Positions 44,342 to 54,296 of a stretch of 64,000 bases of DNA are shown here, in pieces. How positions within the stretch are numbered: position 1 is the first letter of the stretch; each line of letters begins with the position of its first letter. The notes below the pieces were generated by a model. The model did no database searches. It worked only from the letters and a program-made list of their open reading frames with translations, and had not been told where the DNA came from. Source of the DNA: Bosea sp. AS-1 (GTDB taxonomy: Bacteria > Pseudomonadota > Alphaproteobacteria > Rhizobiales > Beijerinckiaceae); NCBI RefSeq assembly GCF_002220095.1, contig NZ_CP022372.1:4560501-4624500 (forward strand), read 5' to 3'. Position numbers and translations under genes: made by a program.

Positions 44342-45402
44342 GCCTTTCCCCTGCCCGGTTCCGCGACCGGCGTCCAGAGCACATCCTCGATCCGGCGAGC
44401 GCCGACGCAGAGCATGACCAGCCGGTCGAAGCCGAGCGCAATGCCGGACGCCGCCGGCATCAGCGCCAGCGCCGCCAGGAAATCCTCGTCGACAGGGTAG
44501 CGCTCGCCATAGATGCGCTCCTTCTCGTCCATATCGGCCTCGAAACGGCGGCGCTGCTCTTCCGGGTCGGTGAGCTCGCCGAAGGCATTGGCGAGCTCGA
44601 CGCCGCAGGCATAGAGCTCGAAGCGCTCGGCCACACGCGGATCGCCGGGTTTCGGTCGGGCGAGCGCGGCCTCGCTGATCGGGTATTCGCAAAGGATCGT
44701 GGCACGGCCACGGCCGAGATGCGGCTCGATCCGCTCGGAGAGCACGCGGCTGAAGATGTCGGACCAGCTATCGTCAGCCGCCAGCCGAATACCGGCGGAA
44801 ACGGCCTGCGCAGCCAGCGCGGCACGGTCGGTCGCGCCTTCGGGCGAGACGGTCGTGAGCAGGTCGATGCCGGCATGGCGGGCGAAGGCGTCGTGCAGCG
44901 TCAGCCGCTCGGGCTCGGCAAAGGGATCGGCTTCGCTGTCCCGCCAGCGCAGCATGGCGGCGCCAGAGGCGCGGGCCGCCTCGGCCAGCAGTGCTGCGCT
45001 ATCCCGCATCAGCACCTCGTAATCCTCGCCGGCGCGATACCACTCCAGCATCGTGAATTCGGGATGGTGCAGGGCCGTGCGCTCGCGATTGCGGAAGACG
45101 CGGGCAAAATCGAAGATGCGCGTCTCGCCCGCCGCCAGCAGCTTCTTGGCGGCGAATTCGGGCGAGGTGTGCAGGTAATAGGGATGCGGCGCGGCGGCGT
45201 TGTCGATCAGCGTCGTGCCGAAGCCATGCAGATGCGTCTCGTTGCCGGGCGAGAGCTGCAGAATCGCCGCCTCGACCTCGGTGAAGCCGCGCGCCTCGAA
45301 CCAGCGCCGCAGCGCCGCCTTGATCCGCCCGCGTGCGAGCAGAGCCGGGCGGCGGTCGGCATGGATGTCGGGCCGCCAGAACGGCGTCGGAGAGGAACTC
45401 AT
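44338..45402 (-). CDS. epmA: EF-P lysine lysyltransferase (GenX/PoxA)
   Basis: The 354-residue class II lysyl-tRNA-synthetase-like enzyme attaches beta-lysine to Lys34 of EF-P. Motif 2 is [16 protein letters not shown] (101-116) and motif 3 is GIALGFDRL (320-328). No anticodon-binding domain precedes the catalytic core, which distinguishes it from LysRS. It is translationally coupled to epmB and divergent from efp, with about 116 bases between. Confidence 0.92.
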   Translation of the reverse strand: MSSSPTPFWRPDIHADRRPALLARGRIKAALRRWFEARGFTEVEAAILQLSPGNETHLHGFGTTLIDNAAAPHPYYLHTSPEFAAKKLLAAGETRIFDFARVFRNRERTALHHPEFTMLEWYRAGEDYEVLMRDSAALLAEAARASGAAMLRWRDSEADPFAEPERLTLHDAFARHAGIDLLTTVSPEGATDRAALAAQAVSAGIRLAADDSWSDIFSRVLSERIEPHLGRGRATILCEYPISEAALARPKPGDPRVAERFELYACGVELANAFGELTDPEEQRRRFEADMDEKERIYGERYPVDEDFLAALALMPAASGIALGFDRLVMLCVGARRIEDVLWTPVAEPGRGKA

Positions 45403-45518
45403 CGAATCTCGTGTCGGATGCGTCGCAAAGCTTTCGTTTCGCGCGCGAATGCGGTAGTTGCGCGGCGACAGGAATTTGCATAGCGCGCGGGCGCGCCGCG
45501 CACCAGAAGGACATTCAC

Positions 45519-46088
45519 GTGGTCAAGGTCATCGCCTCTTCCGTCCGCAAGGGCAACGTCCTCGAAGTCGACGGGCATCTCTGCTCGGTGCTCTCGGCCG
45601 AGAGCTTCTTCCCCGGCAAGGGCACCCCGACGACGCAGATCGACATGCGCCGCATCGCCGACGGCGTGAAGGTGACGCAGCGCTACAAGACGACCGAGCA
45701 GGTCGAGCGCGCCTATGTCGAGGACCGCGACTTCACCTATCTCTACCAGGACGGCGAGCAGTACGTCTTCATGAACCCGGAGAACTACGACCAGCTGCAT
45801 GTCGACAAGGACGTGGTCGGCGATTCCGCGCCCTACCTCCAGGAAGGCATGAAGGTCTCGCTGTCGGTGTTCGAGGACAAGGCGGTCGCGATCGAACTGC
45901 CGCAGCGCGTCACGCTCGAGGTCGTCGAGACCGAACCCGTGACCAAAGGCCAGACGGCGTCCTCCTCCTACAAGCCGGCGATTCTTTCCAACGGCGTGCG
46001 CAGCGCCGTGCCGCCGCATGTCGGCGTCGGCACCCGCATCGTCGTGATGACGGCCGACGGCTCCTATGTCGAGCGCGCGAAGGATTGA
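45519..46088 (+). CDS. efp: Translation elongation factor P
   Basis: The 189-residue protein prevents ribosome stalling at polyproline stretches. The loop SFFPGKGTP places Lys34 at the modification site, matching EpmA/EpmB. The start is GTG 45519 with AAGGA at 45507-45511; the family begins with this [12 protein letters not shown] segment. It is divergent from epmA, so the three EF-P genes are clustered. A dedicated EpmC hydroxylase is not seen in the window. Confidence 0.95.
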   Translation: MVKVIASSVRKGNVLEVDGHLCSVLSAESFFPGKGTPTTQIDMRRIADGVKVTQRYKTTEQVERAYVEDRDFTYLYQDGEQYVFMNPENYDQLHVDKDVVGDSAPYLQEGMKVSLSVFEDKAVAIELPQRVTLEVVETEPVTKGQTASSSYKPAILSNGVRSAVPPHVGVGTRIVVMTADGSYVERAKD

Positions 46089-46142
46089 TCTGCCAGAGCA
46101 CGCGCCGGTCCGATCGAATGCGATGGAACCGGATCACACGTT

Positions 46143-46207
46143 CTCTCAATATTGGAGAGACGGATTCACCAATCAGGTTGAAACAACCTGACCGGATCCG
46201 GCTCTAG
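46143..46207. repeat. Hairpin-rich repeat/terminator after efp
   Basis: CTCTC (46143-46147) pairs with GAGAG (46155-46159), and TCAGGTT (46173-46179) pairs with AACCTGA (46185-46191) around GAAAC. CCGGATCCGGCTCTAG follows, resembling a dispersed rhizobial element. It lies between efp and the DUF1993 gene and may end the efp transcript. Confidence 0.5.
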
Positions 46208-46289
46208 GCAGAGCGCCGCGGAAAATTCTCCTCTATAGATTCACGCAGCGGGCCCTTTCCGGGCCCGTTGTCGTTTTCCGAGGATATCC

Positions 46290-46808
46290 ATGACGCTCAC
46301 AGTCAAGGCAGCCGCCCTTTCCGGCTTCGTGCAGACGCTCAAGGCGCTCGACGCCATTCTCGACAAGGCCGTGGAACAGGCCGAGGCTCGCAAGATCCAG
46401 CCGGAAGTGCTGCTGACGGCCCGGCTCGCGCCCGACATGCTCGCCTTCACCCGCCAGATCCAGCTCTGCTGCGACTTCGCCAAAAACGCGGTGGCGCGCC
46501 TCTCCGGCGGCGAGAACCCGCGCTTCCCCGACGAGGAGAAGAGCTTCCCCGAGCTGAAGGAGCGCATCGCCAAGACGCTTGCCTTCGTCGACGCCGCCAA
46601 CGACGCCGCGCTCGAGGCCGGGCTTGCTCGCGAGGTCACCTTCCCCCGCGGTCCTTCGGCGACGGCGACGATGACGGGCGAGGCCTACCTCACCCGCTTC
46701 GCCATCCCGAACTTCTATTTCCACGCCACGACCGCCTACGACATCCTGCGCGAGAACGGCTTCCAGATCGGCAAGCAGGACTTCCTGAAGGGCGTCTTCG
46801 ACGCCTGA
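46290..46808 (+). CDS. DUF1993 protein
   Basis: The 172-residue protein matches DUF1993 (DinB-like helical bundle), with LDKAVEQAEARKI, RLAPDMLAFTRQIQ and FYFHATTAYDILR. These proteins bind metals or nucleophiles in some cases, but the function is unknown. It lies 18 bases upstream of a GNAT gene and is likely cotranscribed with it. Confidence 0.87.
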   Translation: MTLTVKAAALSGFVQTLKALDAILDKAVEQAEARKIQPEVLLTARLAPDMLAFTRQIQLCCDFAKNAVARLSGGENPRFPDEEKSFPELKERIAKTLAFVDAANDAALEAGLAREVTFPRGPSATATMTGEAYLTRFAIPNFYFHATTAYDILRENGFQIGKQDFLKGVFDA

Positions 46809-46825
46809 GGCATCGGAGAGACAAG

Positions 46826-47305
46826 ATGTCTCGGACATCGCCGATCACGATCGAGCACGCCTCTCCCCGGGATGCCGGGGAGATCGCCGCGCTCTATCTC
46901 GCCTCACGCGCCGAGGCCCTGCCCTATCTGCGCCGTTGCCACAGCGACGAGGAGGTGCGGGGCTGGATCGCGACGGTGAGGCTCGTGACCGGCGAGAACT
47001 GGGTCGCGCGGGAGGCAGGGCGCATCCTCGGCTTCATGGCGCTCGATGGCGAGGAACTCGATCAACTCTACCTGCTGCCTGGGCATTTCAGGCGCGGTAT
47101 CGGCTCGCTCCTTATCACCAAGGCGAAGGAGCGTAGCCCGAAACGGCTCAGCCTGTTCACCTTCCAGCGAAACAGCGGCGCGCGGGCCTTCTACGAACGC
47201 CACGGCTTCCGCCTCGTCGACCTCAACGACGGCTGCCGCAATGAAGAGGGCGCGCCGGACGCGCTTTACGCGTGGCGAAACTCTTTTGCGACCGGGGGCT
47301 TGTAA
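46826..47305 (+). CDS. GNAT-family N-acetyltransferase
   Basis: The 159-residue protein has LYLLPGHFRRGIGSLLI, the acetyl-CoA loop, and NSGARAFYERHGF, the family end motif. ATG 46826 has GGAGAG at 46815-46820. Substrate unknown; it follows a DUF1993 gene, which does not decide it. Confidence 0.82.
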   Translation: MSRTSPITIEHASPRDAGEIAALYLASRAEALPYLRRCHSDEEVRGWIATVRLVTGENWVAREAGRILGFMALDGEELDQLYLLPGHFRRGIGSLLITKAKERSPKRLSLFTFQRNSGARAFYERHGFRLVDLNDGCRNEEGAPDALYAWRNSFATGGL

Positions 47306-47539
47306 CCAGGGCAGCCCCTCCCCATCTCATGACCACGACGATGTCGAGGGCTCCACGGCCTTCCAGCGTCGGTGAAGACGGCCATGAGCCGAACGTGTGA
47401 CGCCGGATGTACGCGCACCGTTCCGCTGCATGGCCGTTGGCGTTTCTGGGGTTCGCGATCCCTCCGACCGGTCACGCTCACCACCGGAGGCACCGCACGA
47501 GTGCCGCCAGCCCGGGACGAACCCAGCGCGTCCGTGCGG

Positions 47540-48196
47540 CTAATCCTGCAGAAACGGATTGTTCCGACGCTCCTCGCCGAGCGTACTGGCCGGGCCATGG
47601 CCAGGCAGGAACTGCACATCGTCGCCGAGCGGCAGCAGCTTGGCCTTGATGCCGGAAATCAGCGCCGCGTGATCTCCGTAAGGAAGATCGGTGCGGCCGA
47701 CCGAGCCGGCAAAGACCGTGTCGCCCGCCAGCAGGAAGCGCAGATCCTTCTGGAAGAAGGTGACGTGGCCGGGCGAATGACCCGGAACATGCGCAACCTC
47801 GAAGGTCAGATCGCCCAGCGAAACCGTATCGCCATCCTTCAGCCAGCGTGTCGGCGTCACCGCCTTCATGCCATGGATGTCGAAGCGCAGGCCCTGCTCG
47901 GGCAGGCTGTCGAGCAGGAATTTGTCGCCCTCATGCGGGCCGATGATCGGGATGGACAGGGCGTCTGCGAGTTCCGTCGCGCCGCCGGCGTGGTCGAGAT
48001 GGCCATGCGTCAGCCAGATCGCGACCGGCTTGACCCCGAGCTCCCTGATCGCGGCCTGCAGGCGCGGCACGTCGCCGCCCGGGTCGACGATCGCGGCCTG
48101 CTTCGTCTTGGTTTCCCAGACGATCGAGCAGTTCTGCTCGAACGGCGTCACCGGGATGACGGCGATCTGGAGCGGCGCTTGCGGCTGGTCGGTCAT
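47540..48196 (-). CDS. MBL-fold hydrolase (glyoxalase II-like)
   Basis: The 218-residue metallo-beta-lactamase-fold protein has the metal motif THGHLDH (63-69, with H64, H66, D68 and H69), HVPGHSPGH in the middle and FAGSVGRTDLPYGD near the C-terminus. These are typical of hydroxyacylglutathione-hydrolase-like or YcbL-type proteins. The start is ATG 48196; longer open sequence has no homology. No adjacent glyoxalase I gene is visible. Confidence 0.87.
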   Translation of the reverse strand: MTDQPQAPLQIAVIPVTPFEQNCSIVWETKTKQAAIVDPGGDVPRLQAAIRELGVKPVAIWLTHGHLDHAGGATELADALSIPIIGPHEGDKFLLDSLPEQGLRFDIHGMKAVTPTRWLKDGDTVSLGDLTFEVAHVPGHSPGHVTFFQKDLRFLLAGDTVFAGSVGRTDLPYGDHAALISGIKAKLLPLGDDVQFLPGHGPASTLGEERRNNPFLQD

Positions 48197-48285
48197 CAGA
48201 GGCCTTTCCCGAGCTGATCTGTCTTGCTTTCCGGTCCCCCCGGCCGCGGCACAGCACGGAGCGGGATGGCGTTTGCGCGATCGGA

Positions 48286-48612
48286 TTACCGTCCGCCGCA
48301 GCGATTGGCGATCAGGGCCCGATAATTCGTCAGCTCGGAATCCATCTCGGCGACGTTGCGCGCGCGTTCGCCGCCGCTCTGACAGGTGGCGAAGATGGTG
48401 CGGGACTTCTGCAGATAGCCGACATGCTCGCGATAGGCACGGCACTGTGTCGCCTGATCGGCATTGGCCACCTGCGCAAGCTTGGTCTGCTGCAGCCGGA
48501 AGCCGGCCTCGTTCTGGAACAGGTCGCGCGAGCAGGTTGCCGGTCGCGGCTGCTGGGCAAGAGCCGGTCCCGCCAGCAGCAGCGCCAATGCGAAGGAAAG
48601 CACGAACCTCAT
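48286..48612 (-). CDS. Small secreted protein of unknown function
   Basis: The 108-residue protein has a clear signal peptide (hydrophobic [15 protein letters not shown], cleavage near AQQ, residue 20). The mature part is helical and polar with four Cys (near 27, 57, 77 and 105), which could form two disulfides. No family is recognised. It overlaps the stop of the upstream fumA gene by ATGA, so it is translated with it, although a functional link is unclear. Confidence 0.7.
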   Translation of the reverse strand: MRFVLSFALALLLAGPALAQQPRPATCSRDLFQNEAGFRLQQTKLAQVANADQATQCRAYREHVGYLQKSRTIFATCQSGGERARNVAEMDSELTNYRALIANRCGGR

Positions 48613-50225
48613 CCCAGGTTGAGCTCCTTGAAGAAGTCGTTGCCCTTGTCGTCGATGACGATGAAGGCCGGGAAATCCTCGACCTCGATGCGCCAGACCG
48701 CCTCCATGCCGAGTTCCGGATATTCGAGGACCTCGACCTTGCGGATGCAGTCCTGCGCGAGGCGCGCTGCCGGACCGCCGATCGAGCCGAGATAGAAGCC
48801 GCCATGGGCCTTGCAGGCCTCGCGCACCGCGGCGGAGCGGTTGCCCTTGGCGAGCATCACCATCGAGCCGCCGAAGGACTGGAACTGATCGACGAAGGAA
48901 TCCATGCGCCCCGCCGTGGTCGGGCCGAAGGAGCCGGAGGCGAAACCTTCGGGCGTCTTGGCCGGGCCGGCGTAATAGACCGGGTGGTTCTTGAAATAGT
49001 CGGGCATGCCTTCGCCGCGCTCCAGCCGCTCGCGGATCTTCGCGTGGGCGGCGTCGCGCGCGACGATGATGGTGCCCGTCAGCGAGAGCCGCGTCTTCAC
49101 CGGGTACTGCGAGAGTGTGGCGAGAATCTCGCTCATCGGCCGGTTGAGGTCGACCTTGACGACATCGCCGCCGAGCTTCGCCTCGTCGACCTCCGGCAGG
49201 TACTTCGACGGATCGGTCTCCAGCGCCTCGAGGAAGATACCGTCCCTGGTGATCTTGCCCTTGGCCTGGCGATCGGCCGAGCAGGAGACGCCGAGCCCGA
49301 TCGGCAGCGAAGCGCCATGGCGCGGCAGGCGGATGACGCGCACGTCATGGCAGAAATACTTGCCGCCGAACTGCGCGCCGACACCAAGCGACTGCGTCAG
49401 CTTGTGGATCTCCTCCTCCATCTCGAGATCGCGGAAGGCGTGGCCGGAGGGCGAGCCTTGAGTCGGGAGTGCGTCGAGATATTTGGTCGAGGCGAGCTTG
49501 ACGGTCTTGAGGTTCTGCTCTGCCGAGGTGCCACCGATGACGATGGCGAGGTGGTAGGGCGGGCAGGCCGCCGTGCCCAGCGTCAGGATCTTCTCCTTCA
49601 GGAAGGCGATCATCCGGTCCTTGGTCAGGAGGGATGGCGTCGCCTGGAAGAGGAAGGTCTTGTTGGCCGAGCCGCCGCCCTTGGCGACGAAGAGGAATTT
49701 GTAGGCGTCCTCGCCCTCGGCATAGATGTCGATCTGCGCCGGCAGGTTGGTCGCGGTATTCTTCTCCTCGAACATCGAGAGCGGTGCGACCTGGGAGTAG
49801 CGCAGGTTGCGCTTGAGATAGGCGTCGTAGACGCCCTCGCCCAGCGCTGCCTCGTCCTCGCCTTCCGTCCAGACCTTGCGGCCCTTTTTGCCCATGATGA
49901 TCGCCGTGCCGGTGTCCTGGCACATCGGCAGCACGCCGCCGGCCGCGATATTGGCGTTCTTCAGGAGGTCATAGGCGACGAAGCGATCGTTCGCGGTCGC
50001 CTCGGGATCGTCGAGGATCTTGGCGAGCTGGGCGAGATGGGCCGGGCGCAGCAGATGGTTGATGTCGACGAAGGCCTGCTCGGAGAGCTTGCGGATCGCC
50101 TCGCGCGAAACGCTCAGAACCTCGCGGTCGCCGATCTTCTCGACACTGACGCCTTCGCTGCCAAGCTTGCGGTAGGGCGTCTTGTCCTCGCCGAGGGGGA
50201 AGAGATCGACATGCGTATAGGCCAT
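48609..50225 (-). CDS. fumA: Fumarate hydratase class I
   Basis: The 538-residue enzyme interconverts fumarate and malate in the TCA cycle. Three Cys that bind the 4Fe-4S cluster fit LPMCQDTG (about C102), [10 protein letters not shown] and [11 protein letters not shown]. Length matches the single-chain FumA type. The start ATG 50225 precedes the family N-terminus [12 protein letters not shown]. It is single-gene apart from the small secreted protein downstream. Oxygen-sensitive clusters are usual for this class. Confidence 0.93.
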   Translation of the reverse strand: MAYTHVDLFPLGEDKTPYRKLGSEGVSVEKIGDREVLSVSREAIRKLSEQAFVDINHLLRPAHLAQLAKILDDPEATANDRFVAYDLLKNANIAAGGVLPMCQDTGTAIIMGKKGRKVWTEGEDEAALGEGVYDAYLKRNLRYSQVAPLSMFEEKNTATNLPAQIDIYAEGEDAYKFLFVAKGGGSANKTFLFQATPSLLTKDRMIAFLKEKILTLGTAACPPYHLAIVIGGTSAEQNLKTVKLASTKYLDALPTQGSPSGHAFRDLEMEEEIHKLTQSLGVGAQFGGKYFCHDVRVIRLPRHGASLPIGLGVSCSADRQAKGKITRDGIFLEALETDPSKYLPEVDEAKLGGDVVKVDLNRPMSEILATLSQYPVKTRLSLTGTIIVARDAAHAKIRERLERGEGMPDYFKNHPVYYAGPAKTPEGFASGSFGPTTAGRMDSFVDQFQSFGGSMVMLAKGNRSAAVREACKAHGGFYLGSIGGPAARLAQDCIRKVEVLEYPELGMEAVWRIEVEDFPAFIVIDDKGNDFFKELNLG

Positions 50226-50384
50226 GGCCAGCAGCTCCGGAGCAGGATGCGCCGCGCCCCGCTCATGGCTGGCGCGGTGCCTTTCTGGCCGGGGTCATAG
50301 CCGGTCGCAGCCTCGCGTCCAAGCAGTCTTTAATCAGTCCAGTCTCAAGACCGGGCGACAGTCGCACCGGAATGGCACAACGGC

Positions 50385-50846
50385 TCAAGCCGCCTGGGCA
50401 GCGGATTCGGCCAGGATGGCGTAGATCGCGGCCGGGTCGCGGATCTTGCGGACCTGCTCCAGCACCGGCTGGTTGCGCAGCACGCGCGCAACGCGTGCCA
50501 GGGCCTTGAGATGGTCGGCGCCCGCACCTTCCGGCGCGATCAGCACGAAGATGATATCGACGGGCTGGCCATCCAGCGCATCGAAATCGATCGGCTTCTC
50601 GGCGCGCGCGAACAGACCGACGAGCCGATCGATGCCCGGCATGCGGCCATGGGGAATGGCGATGCCGTCACCGATACCGGTCGAGCCGAGGCGCTCGCGC
50701 TGCAGCAGCGCCTCGAAGATCTCGCGGTCGGGAAGGCCCGTCAGAGCGGCGGCATGCTGGGCAAGCTCCTGCAGAGCCTGCTTCTTGCCGTTGGCCCGCA
50801 GCGGCGAGATCACCGCAGCTGGGCTCAGGAGATCGGTCAGCGTCAT
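50385..50846 (-). CDS. ptsN: PTS EIIA-Ntr nitrogen-regulatory protein
   Basis: The 153-residue cytoplasmic protein is the phosphorylatable EIIA of the nitrogen PTS. GDGIAIPHGRMPGID (59-73) carries the phosphoryl-acceptor His66. I take ATG 50846 because the family begins at MTLTDLL; ATG 50858 adds four residues and has its own GGGA. It lies at the end of lptCAB-rpoN-hpf-ptsN, the usual arrangement in this group. Confidence 0.93.
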   Translation of the reverse strand: MTLTDLLSPAAVISPLRANGKKQALQELAQHAAALTGLPDREIFEALLQRERLGSTGIGDGIAIPHGRMPGIDRLVGLFARAEKPIDFDALDGQPVDIIFVLIAPEGAGADHLKALARVARVLRNQPVLEQVRKIRDPAAIYAILAESAAQAA

Positions 50847-50934
50847 TCGCCCGTCCATGCATGTCCCGTGCCGATGAGAAACGCCGCGGCACGGGTCAAG
50901 TTTCGACGGCCGGTGCGGTTACTCCGCCGGCCCC

Positions 50935-51519
50935 TCAGGACAACGATGCCGGCGGGTCAATCCAGCCGATATTGCCGTCGCGGCGGCGATATACGATGTT
51001 CATGCGCCCATTGCCAGCATGGCTGAAGACGATGACCGGCGCGCCGGTGAGATCGAGCTCGGCCACGGCGTCGCCAACGGTCATGCTGTGCAGGGATTTG
51101 GTCGATTCCGCAACGATTACCGGGTTATCGCCACCCGAATCGCCATCGACCTCCTCGATCTCGTCACCCGGAGCGGCGATCACATAGCTGGGGATTTCGA
51201 TTCCGGCATCGCGGCCATTGGCGGCGGTACGGTCCTTCAGCCGACGCTTGTAGCGCCGCAACCGCTTCTCGATGCGCTCGGCCATCTTGTCGAGGCTGGC
51301 ATAGGCATCATGGGCGGTGGCGGTGGCTTCCAGCGTGATCCCGGAGGAGAGGTGGATGACGGTGTCGGTGCGAAAGGCAGAACCGTCCTTGTCGACGGTG
51401 ACATGCCCCTGATAACCGCCCTCGTAGTATTTGCTGACGGCTGCAGCGACCCGCTCCTCGGCCTGGCCGCGCAGGGCCTCGCCGACATCGAGATTCTTGC
51501 CGGAGATTCGCAAGCTCAT
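50935..51519 (-). CDS. hpf: Ribosome hibernation promoting factor, long form
   Basis: The 194-residue protein has the N-terminal ribosome-binding domain (MSLRISGKNLDVGEAL, RIEKRLRRYKRRLKDR) and a C-terminal dimerisation domain ending RMNIVYRRRDGNIGWIDP, which marks the long form that makes 100S ribosomes alone. ATG 51519 has AGGGG upstream; an ATG at 51543 without a ribosome site is less likely. It lies between rpoN and ptsN. Confidence 0.93.
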   Translation of the reverse strand: MSLRISGKNLDVGEALRGQAEERVAAAVSKYYEGGYQGHVTVDKDGSAFRTDTVIHLSSGITLEATATAHDAYASLDKMAERIEKRLRRYKRRLKDRTAANGRDAGIEIPSYVIAAPGDEIEEVDGDSGGDNPVIVAESTKSLHSMTVGDAVAELDLTGAPVIVFSHAGNGRMNIVYRRRDGNIGWIDPPASLS

Positions 51520-51695
51520 GGACTGCTTCCCCTTGTTAGCCATGGCCAGTGTTCGGCCATCAAGAGGAGCTAAGAACTGCGAGTCCGGGATGTCAATGAG
51601 CGAACCGGCTCATGGCGCCTATACTGCGGTGCTTTGGAACAAAATCGCCCGAAGCCGAACCTGAGCAGATCGAATCAGCCTGGACGGCACCTGCC

Positions 51696-53225
51696 CTAGC
51701 GCCCGCCCAGAGCCATCGCGACCTTTTCGCGCCGGCGTTCCATGGAAGACGGGATCCTGAGCGATTCCCGGTATTTCGCGACGGTGCGCCGGGCGATGTC
51801 GATGCCGCCGGCCTTGAGCCGCGTCACGATGGCGTCGTCCGACAGCACGTCGTTCGGGCTTTCCTCGTCGATCATCTGCTTGATGCGGAAGCGAACCGCC
51901 TCGGCGGAGTGCGCCTCGCCATACCCCGTCGCCGCGATCGCGGCCGAGAAGAAGTACTTCATCTCGAAGACGCCGCGCGAGCAGGTCAGGTACTTGTTCG
52001 AGGTCACGCGCGAGACTGTCGATTCGTGCATGCCGATAGCGTCGGCGACCGTCTTGAGGTTGAGCGGGCGCAGATGCTCGACGCCATGGGCGAAGAAGCC
52101 GTCCTGCTGGCGCACGATCTCGCTGGCGACCTTCAGGATGGTGCGAGCGCGCTGCTCGAGCGAACGCGTGAGCCAGTTCGCCGTCTGAAGGCATTCGGCG
52201 ATGAAAGCGCGCTCCTGGTCGCTGCGTGCCGATTTCGAGACGCGGGCGTGATAGGTCTGGTTGACCAGCAGGCGCGGCAGGGTGTCGGGATTGAGGTCGA
52301 TCAGCCAGGAGCCGTCCGGCGCCGCGCGGATGAACACGTCGGGCACGACGGTCTCCGCGGCGGATCCACCAAAAGCACGGCCCGGCTTGGGATCGAGCCG
52401 GCGAATCTCGGCGACCATGTCGGCGATATCCTCGTCATCGACGCCGCAGACCCGCTTCAGCGCAGCAAAATCGCGCCTGGCGACGAGGGCCAGGTTGGCA
52501 ACCAGCGCCTGCATCGCCGGATCGAAGCGATTCCGGTCGCGCAGCTGGATCGCCAGGCATTCTGCGACGTCGCGTGCCGCCACGCCGGATGGGTCGAAAC
52601 TTTGGACCACGGCCAGCACCGCCTCGACCCGTGCGGCGGCCACGCCCAGCCGCTCGGCGAGGTCCGCAACCGTCTCGGCGAGATAGCCGCTGTCGTCGAC
52701 TGCATCGATGAGGTGACGGCCGATGATGCGGTCGGCCGGATCGTCGACTGCGAGGTCGAGCTGGGCGCTGAGGTGGTCGTGCAGCGACAGTTCGGCCGTC
52801 AGGCCGCTCTCGAAGCCCTCCGCCCCATCCTCGAAGGAGCCGCCGGACGATCCGTAGCTGCCACCGACGATCGGCAGGCTTTCCGTCCCCGCCGTATCGC
52901 TGCGCGCCACGCTGGGCTGCTCGCCCTGGAAGACGTTGTCGAGGCTGGTGCCGAGACGCCCCTCGATTCCTTCCAGCGTGTTCAGGCTCTCGGCGCGCTC
53001 GAAGCTTTCGGCATCGGCCGCGAGCGGACCGTCCGCACCATTCGCGTCAGCCGGGAGATCGGCGCCGTCGTCGCGCTCCAACAGCGGATTGCGCTCCAGT
53101 TCGCCCTCGACAAAATTCTGAAGTTCGAGGTGGGAGAGCTGGAGAAGCTTGATCGCCTGCAGGAGCTGCGGCGTCATCACCAGGGACTGTCCCTGGCGCA
53201 ATTCCATGCGCGGCATCATCGCCAT
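51696..53225 (-). CDS. rpoN: RNA polymerase sigma-54 factor
   Basis: The 509-residue protein has the Gln/Leu-rich region I (LRQGQSLVMTPQLLQAIKLL), an acidic region II with DD and EE stretches, a core-binding region, and the C-terminal RpoN box ARRTVAKYRE (478-487). It directs transcription at -24/-12 promoters with enhancer-binding proteins and controls nitrogen, motility and other systems. It follows lptB and precedes hpf, the usual order. Confidence 0.95.
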   Translation of the reverse strand: MAMMPRMELRQGQSLVMTPQLLQAIKLLQLSHLELQNFVEGELERNPLLERDDGADLPADANGADGPLAADAESFERAESLNTLEGIEGRLGTSLDNVFQGEQPSVARSDTAGTESLPIVGGSYGSSGGSFEDGAEGFESGLTAELSLHDHLSAQLDLAVDDPADRIIGRHLIDAVDDSGYLAETVADLAERLGVAAARVEAVLAVVQSFDPSGVAARDVAECLAIQLRDRNRFDPAMQALVANLALVARRDFAALKRVCGVDDEDIADMVAEIRRLDPKPGRAFGGSAAETVVPDVFIRAAPDGSWLIDLNPDTLPRLLVNQTYHARVSKSARSDQERAFIAECLQTANWLTRSLEQRARTILKVASEIVRQQDGFFAHGVEHLRPLNLKTVADAIGMHESTVSRVTSNKYLTCSRGVFEMKYFFSAAIAATGYGEAHSAEAVRFRIKQMIDEESPNDVLSDDAIVTRLKAGGIDIARRTVAKYRESLRIPSSMERRREKVAMALGGR

Positions 53226-53390
53226 GCGCGAAAGGCCCTTCTGCGACGGCGCACCAACGGCACGCTTCTTGCTTTCCGCGCAGACCCTAGCGCCCTGCCG
53301 CCGTCACGTCAAAGCCGCCGCGACGGCTGTCGACAAGCCGGTTAACGCATCGCAGCACGATGCTCCGATCGCGGAAAAGCTCCTGCGCCC

Positions 53391-54293
53391 CTAGAGGCGG
53401 AAATCCTCGCCGAGATAGACCCGGCGCACGTCCGGATTGGCGATGATCTCGGCCGGCGAGCCTTCAGTGAGCACGCGGCCGGAATGGATGATGTAGGCCC
53501 GGTCGACGAGGCCCAGCGTCTCGCGGACGTTGTGGTCGGTGATCAGCACACCGATCCCGCGATCGGTGAGCTGGCGCACCAGCGCCTGAATGTCGCCGAC
53601 GGCAATCGGGTCGATGCCGGCGAAGGGCTCGTCGAGCAGGATGAAGGACGGCTTGCCCGCCAGCGCGCGGGCGATCTCGCAGCGACGGCGCTCGCCGCCC
53701 GACAGCGCGATCGAGGGCGCCTTGCGCAGGCGCGCGATGCTGAACTCCTCGAGGAGCTGATCGAGCTGACGCTCGCGCGCCTTGCGGCTGGGCTCGACCA
53801 CCTCCAGCACGGCGCGGATATTGTCCTCGACCGTAAGACCGCGGAAGATCGACGCCTCCTGCGGCAGGTAGCCGATGCCAAGCCGGGCGCGCTGATACAT
53901 CGGCAGCGCCGTGATGTCGTTGCCTTCGAGCGAGATGACGCCGAGATCGGCGCCGACGAGCCCGGTGATCATGTAGAAGATCGTTGTCTTGCCCGCGCCG
54001 TTGGGGCCAAGGAGCCCGACCGCCTCTCCCTGACGCAGGTAGAGGCTGGCGTCGCTGACGACGGTGCGGCCGCCATAGGTCTTGCGCAGCCCTGCGACCG
54101 CCAGGATGCCCGGGCCGCCGATCGCAGCCGCTGTCAGCCGGGCATCGCCGGGACGGGCCGCCTCCGGCTTGCGGCCGAACAGGCCGCGCAGGCGTGCCAA
54201 GGCACCGGGGCCATTTGCGACCTTCGGCGCCGGCTTCTGCGGGGCGCGGGGGGGAGCTTCGGAAACGGTCACTGCAGCCCTATCGCCTGGCAC
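53391..54293 (-). CDS. lptB: LPS export ABC transporter ATP-binding protein
   Basis: The 300-residue ATPase powers LPS transport from the inner membrane with LptF/LptG/LptC. Walker A is GPNGAGKTT (96-104), the signature is LSGGERRR, Walker B is FILLDEPF, and the H-loop is TDHNVRE. The first ~60 residues are Pro/Ala/Arg-rich and not part of the usual 240-residue LptB. The start is GTG 54293, directly after lptA; GTG 54272 is an alternative. If an internal start were used the extension would shrink but not vanish. Confidence 0.92.
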   Translation of the reverse strand: MPGDRAAVTVSEAPPRAPQKPAPKVANGPGALARLRGLFGRKPEAARPGDARLTAAAIGGPGILAVAGLRKTYGGRTVVSDASLYLRQGEAVGLLGPNGAGKTTIFYMITGLVGADLGVISLEGNDITALPMYQRARLGIGYLPQEASIFRGLTVEDNIRAVLEVVEPSRKARERQLDQLLEEFSIARLRKAPSIALSGGERRRCEIARALAGKPSFILLDEPFAGIDPIAVGDIQALVRQLTDRGIGVLITDHNVRETLGLVDRAYIIHSGRVLTEGSPAEIIANPDVRRVYLGEDFRL

Positions 54294-54296
54294 AAC

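Noticed and set aside
47306..47539. GGTTCGCGATCC-like motif as a tRNA T-arm
   Set aside because: The invariant A58 position does not fit, and no acceptor or anticodon stem could be built around it.
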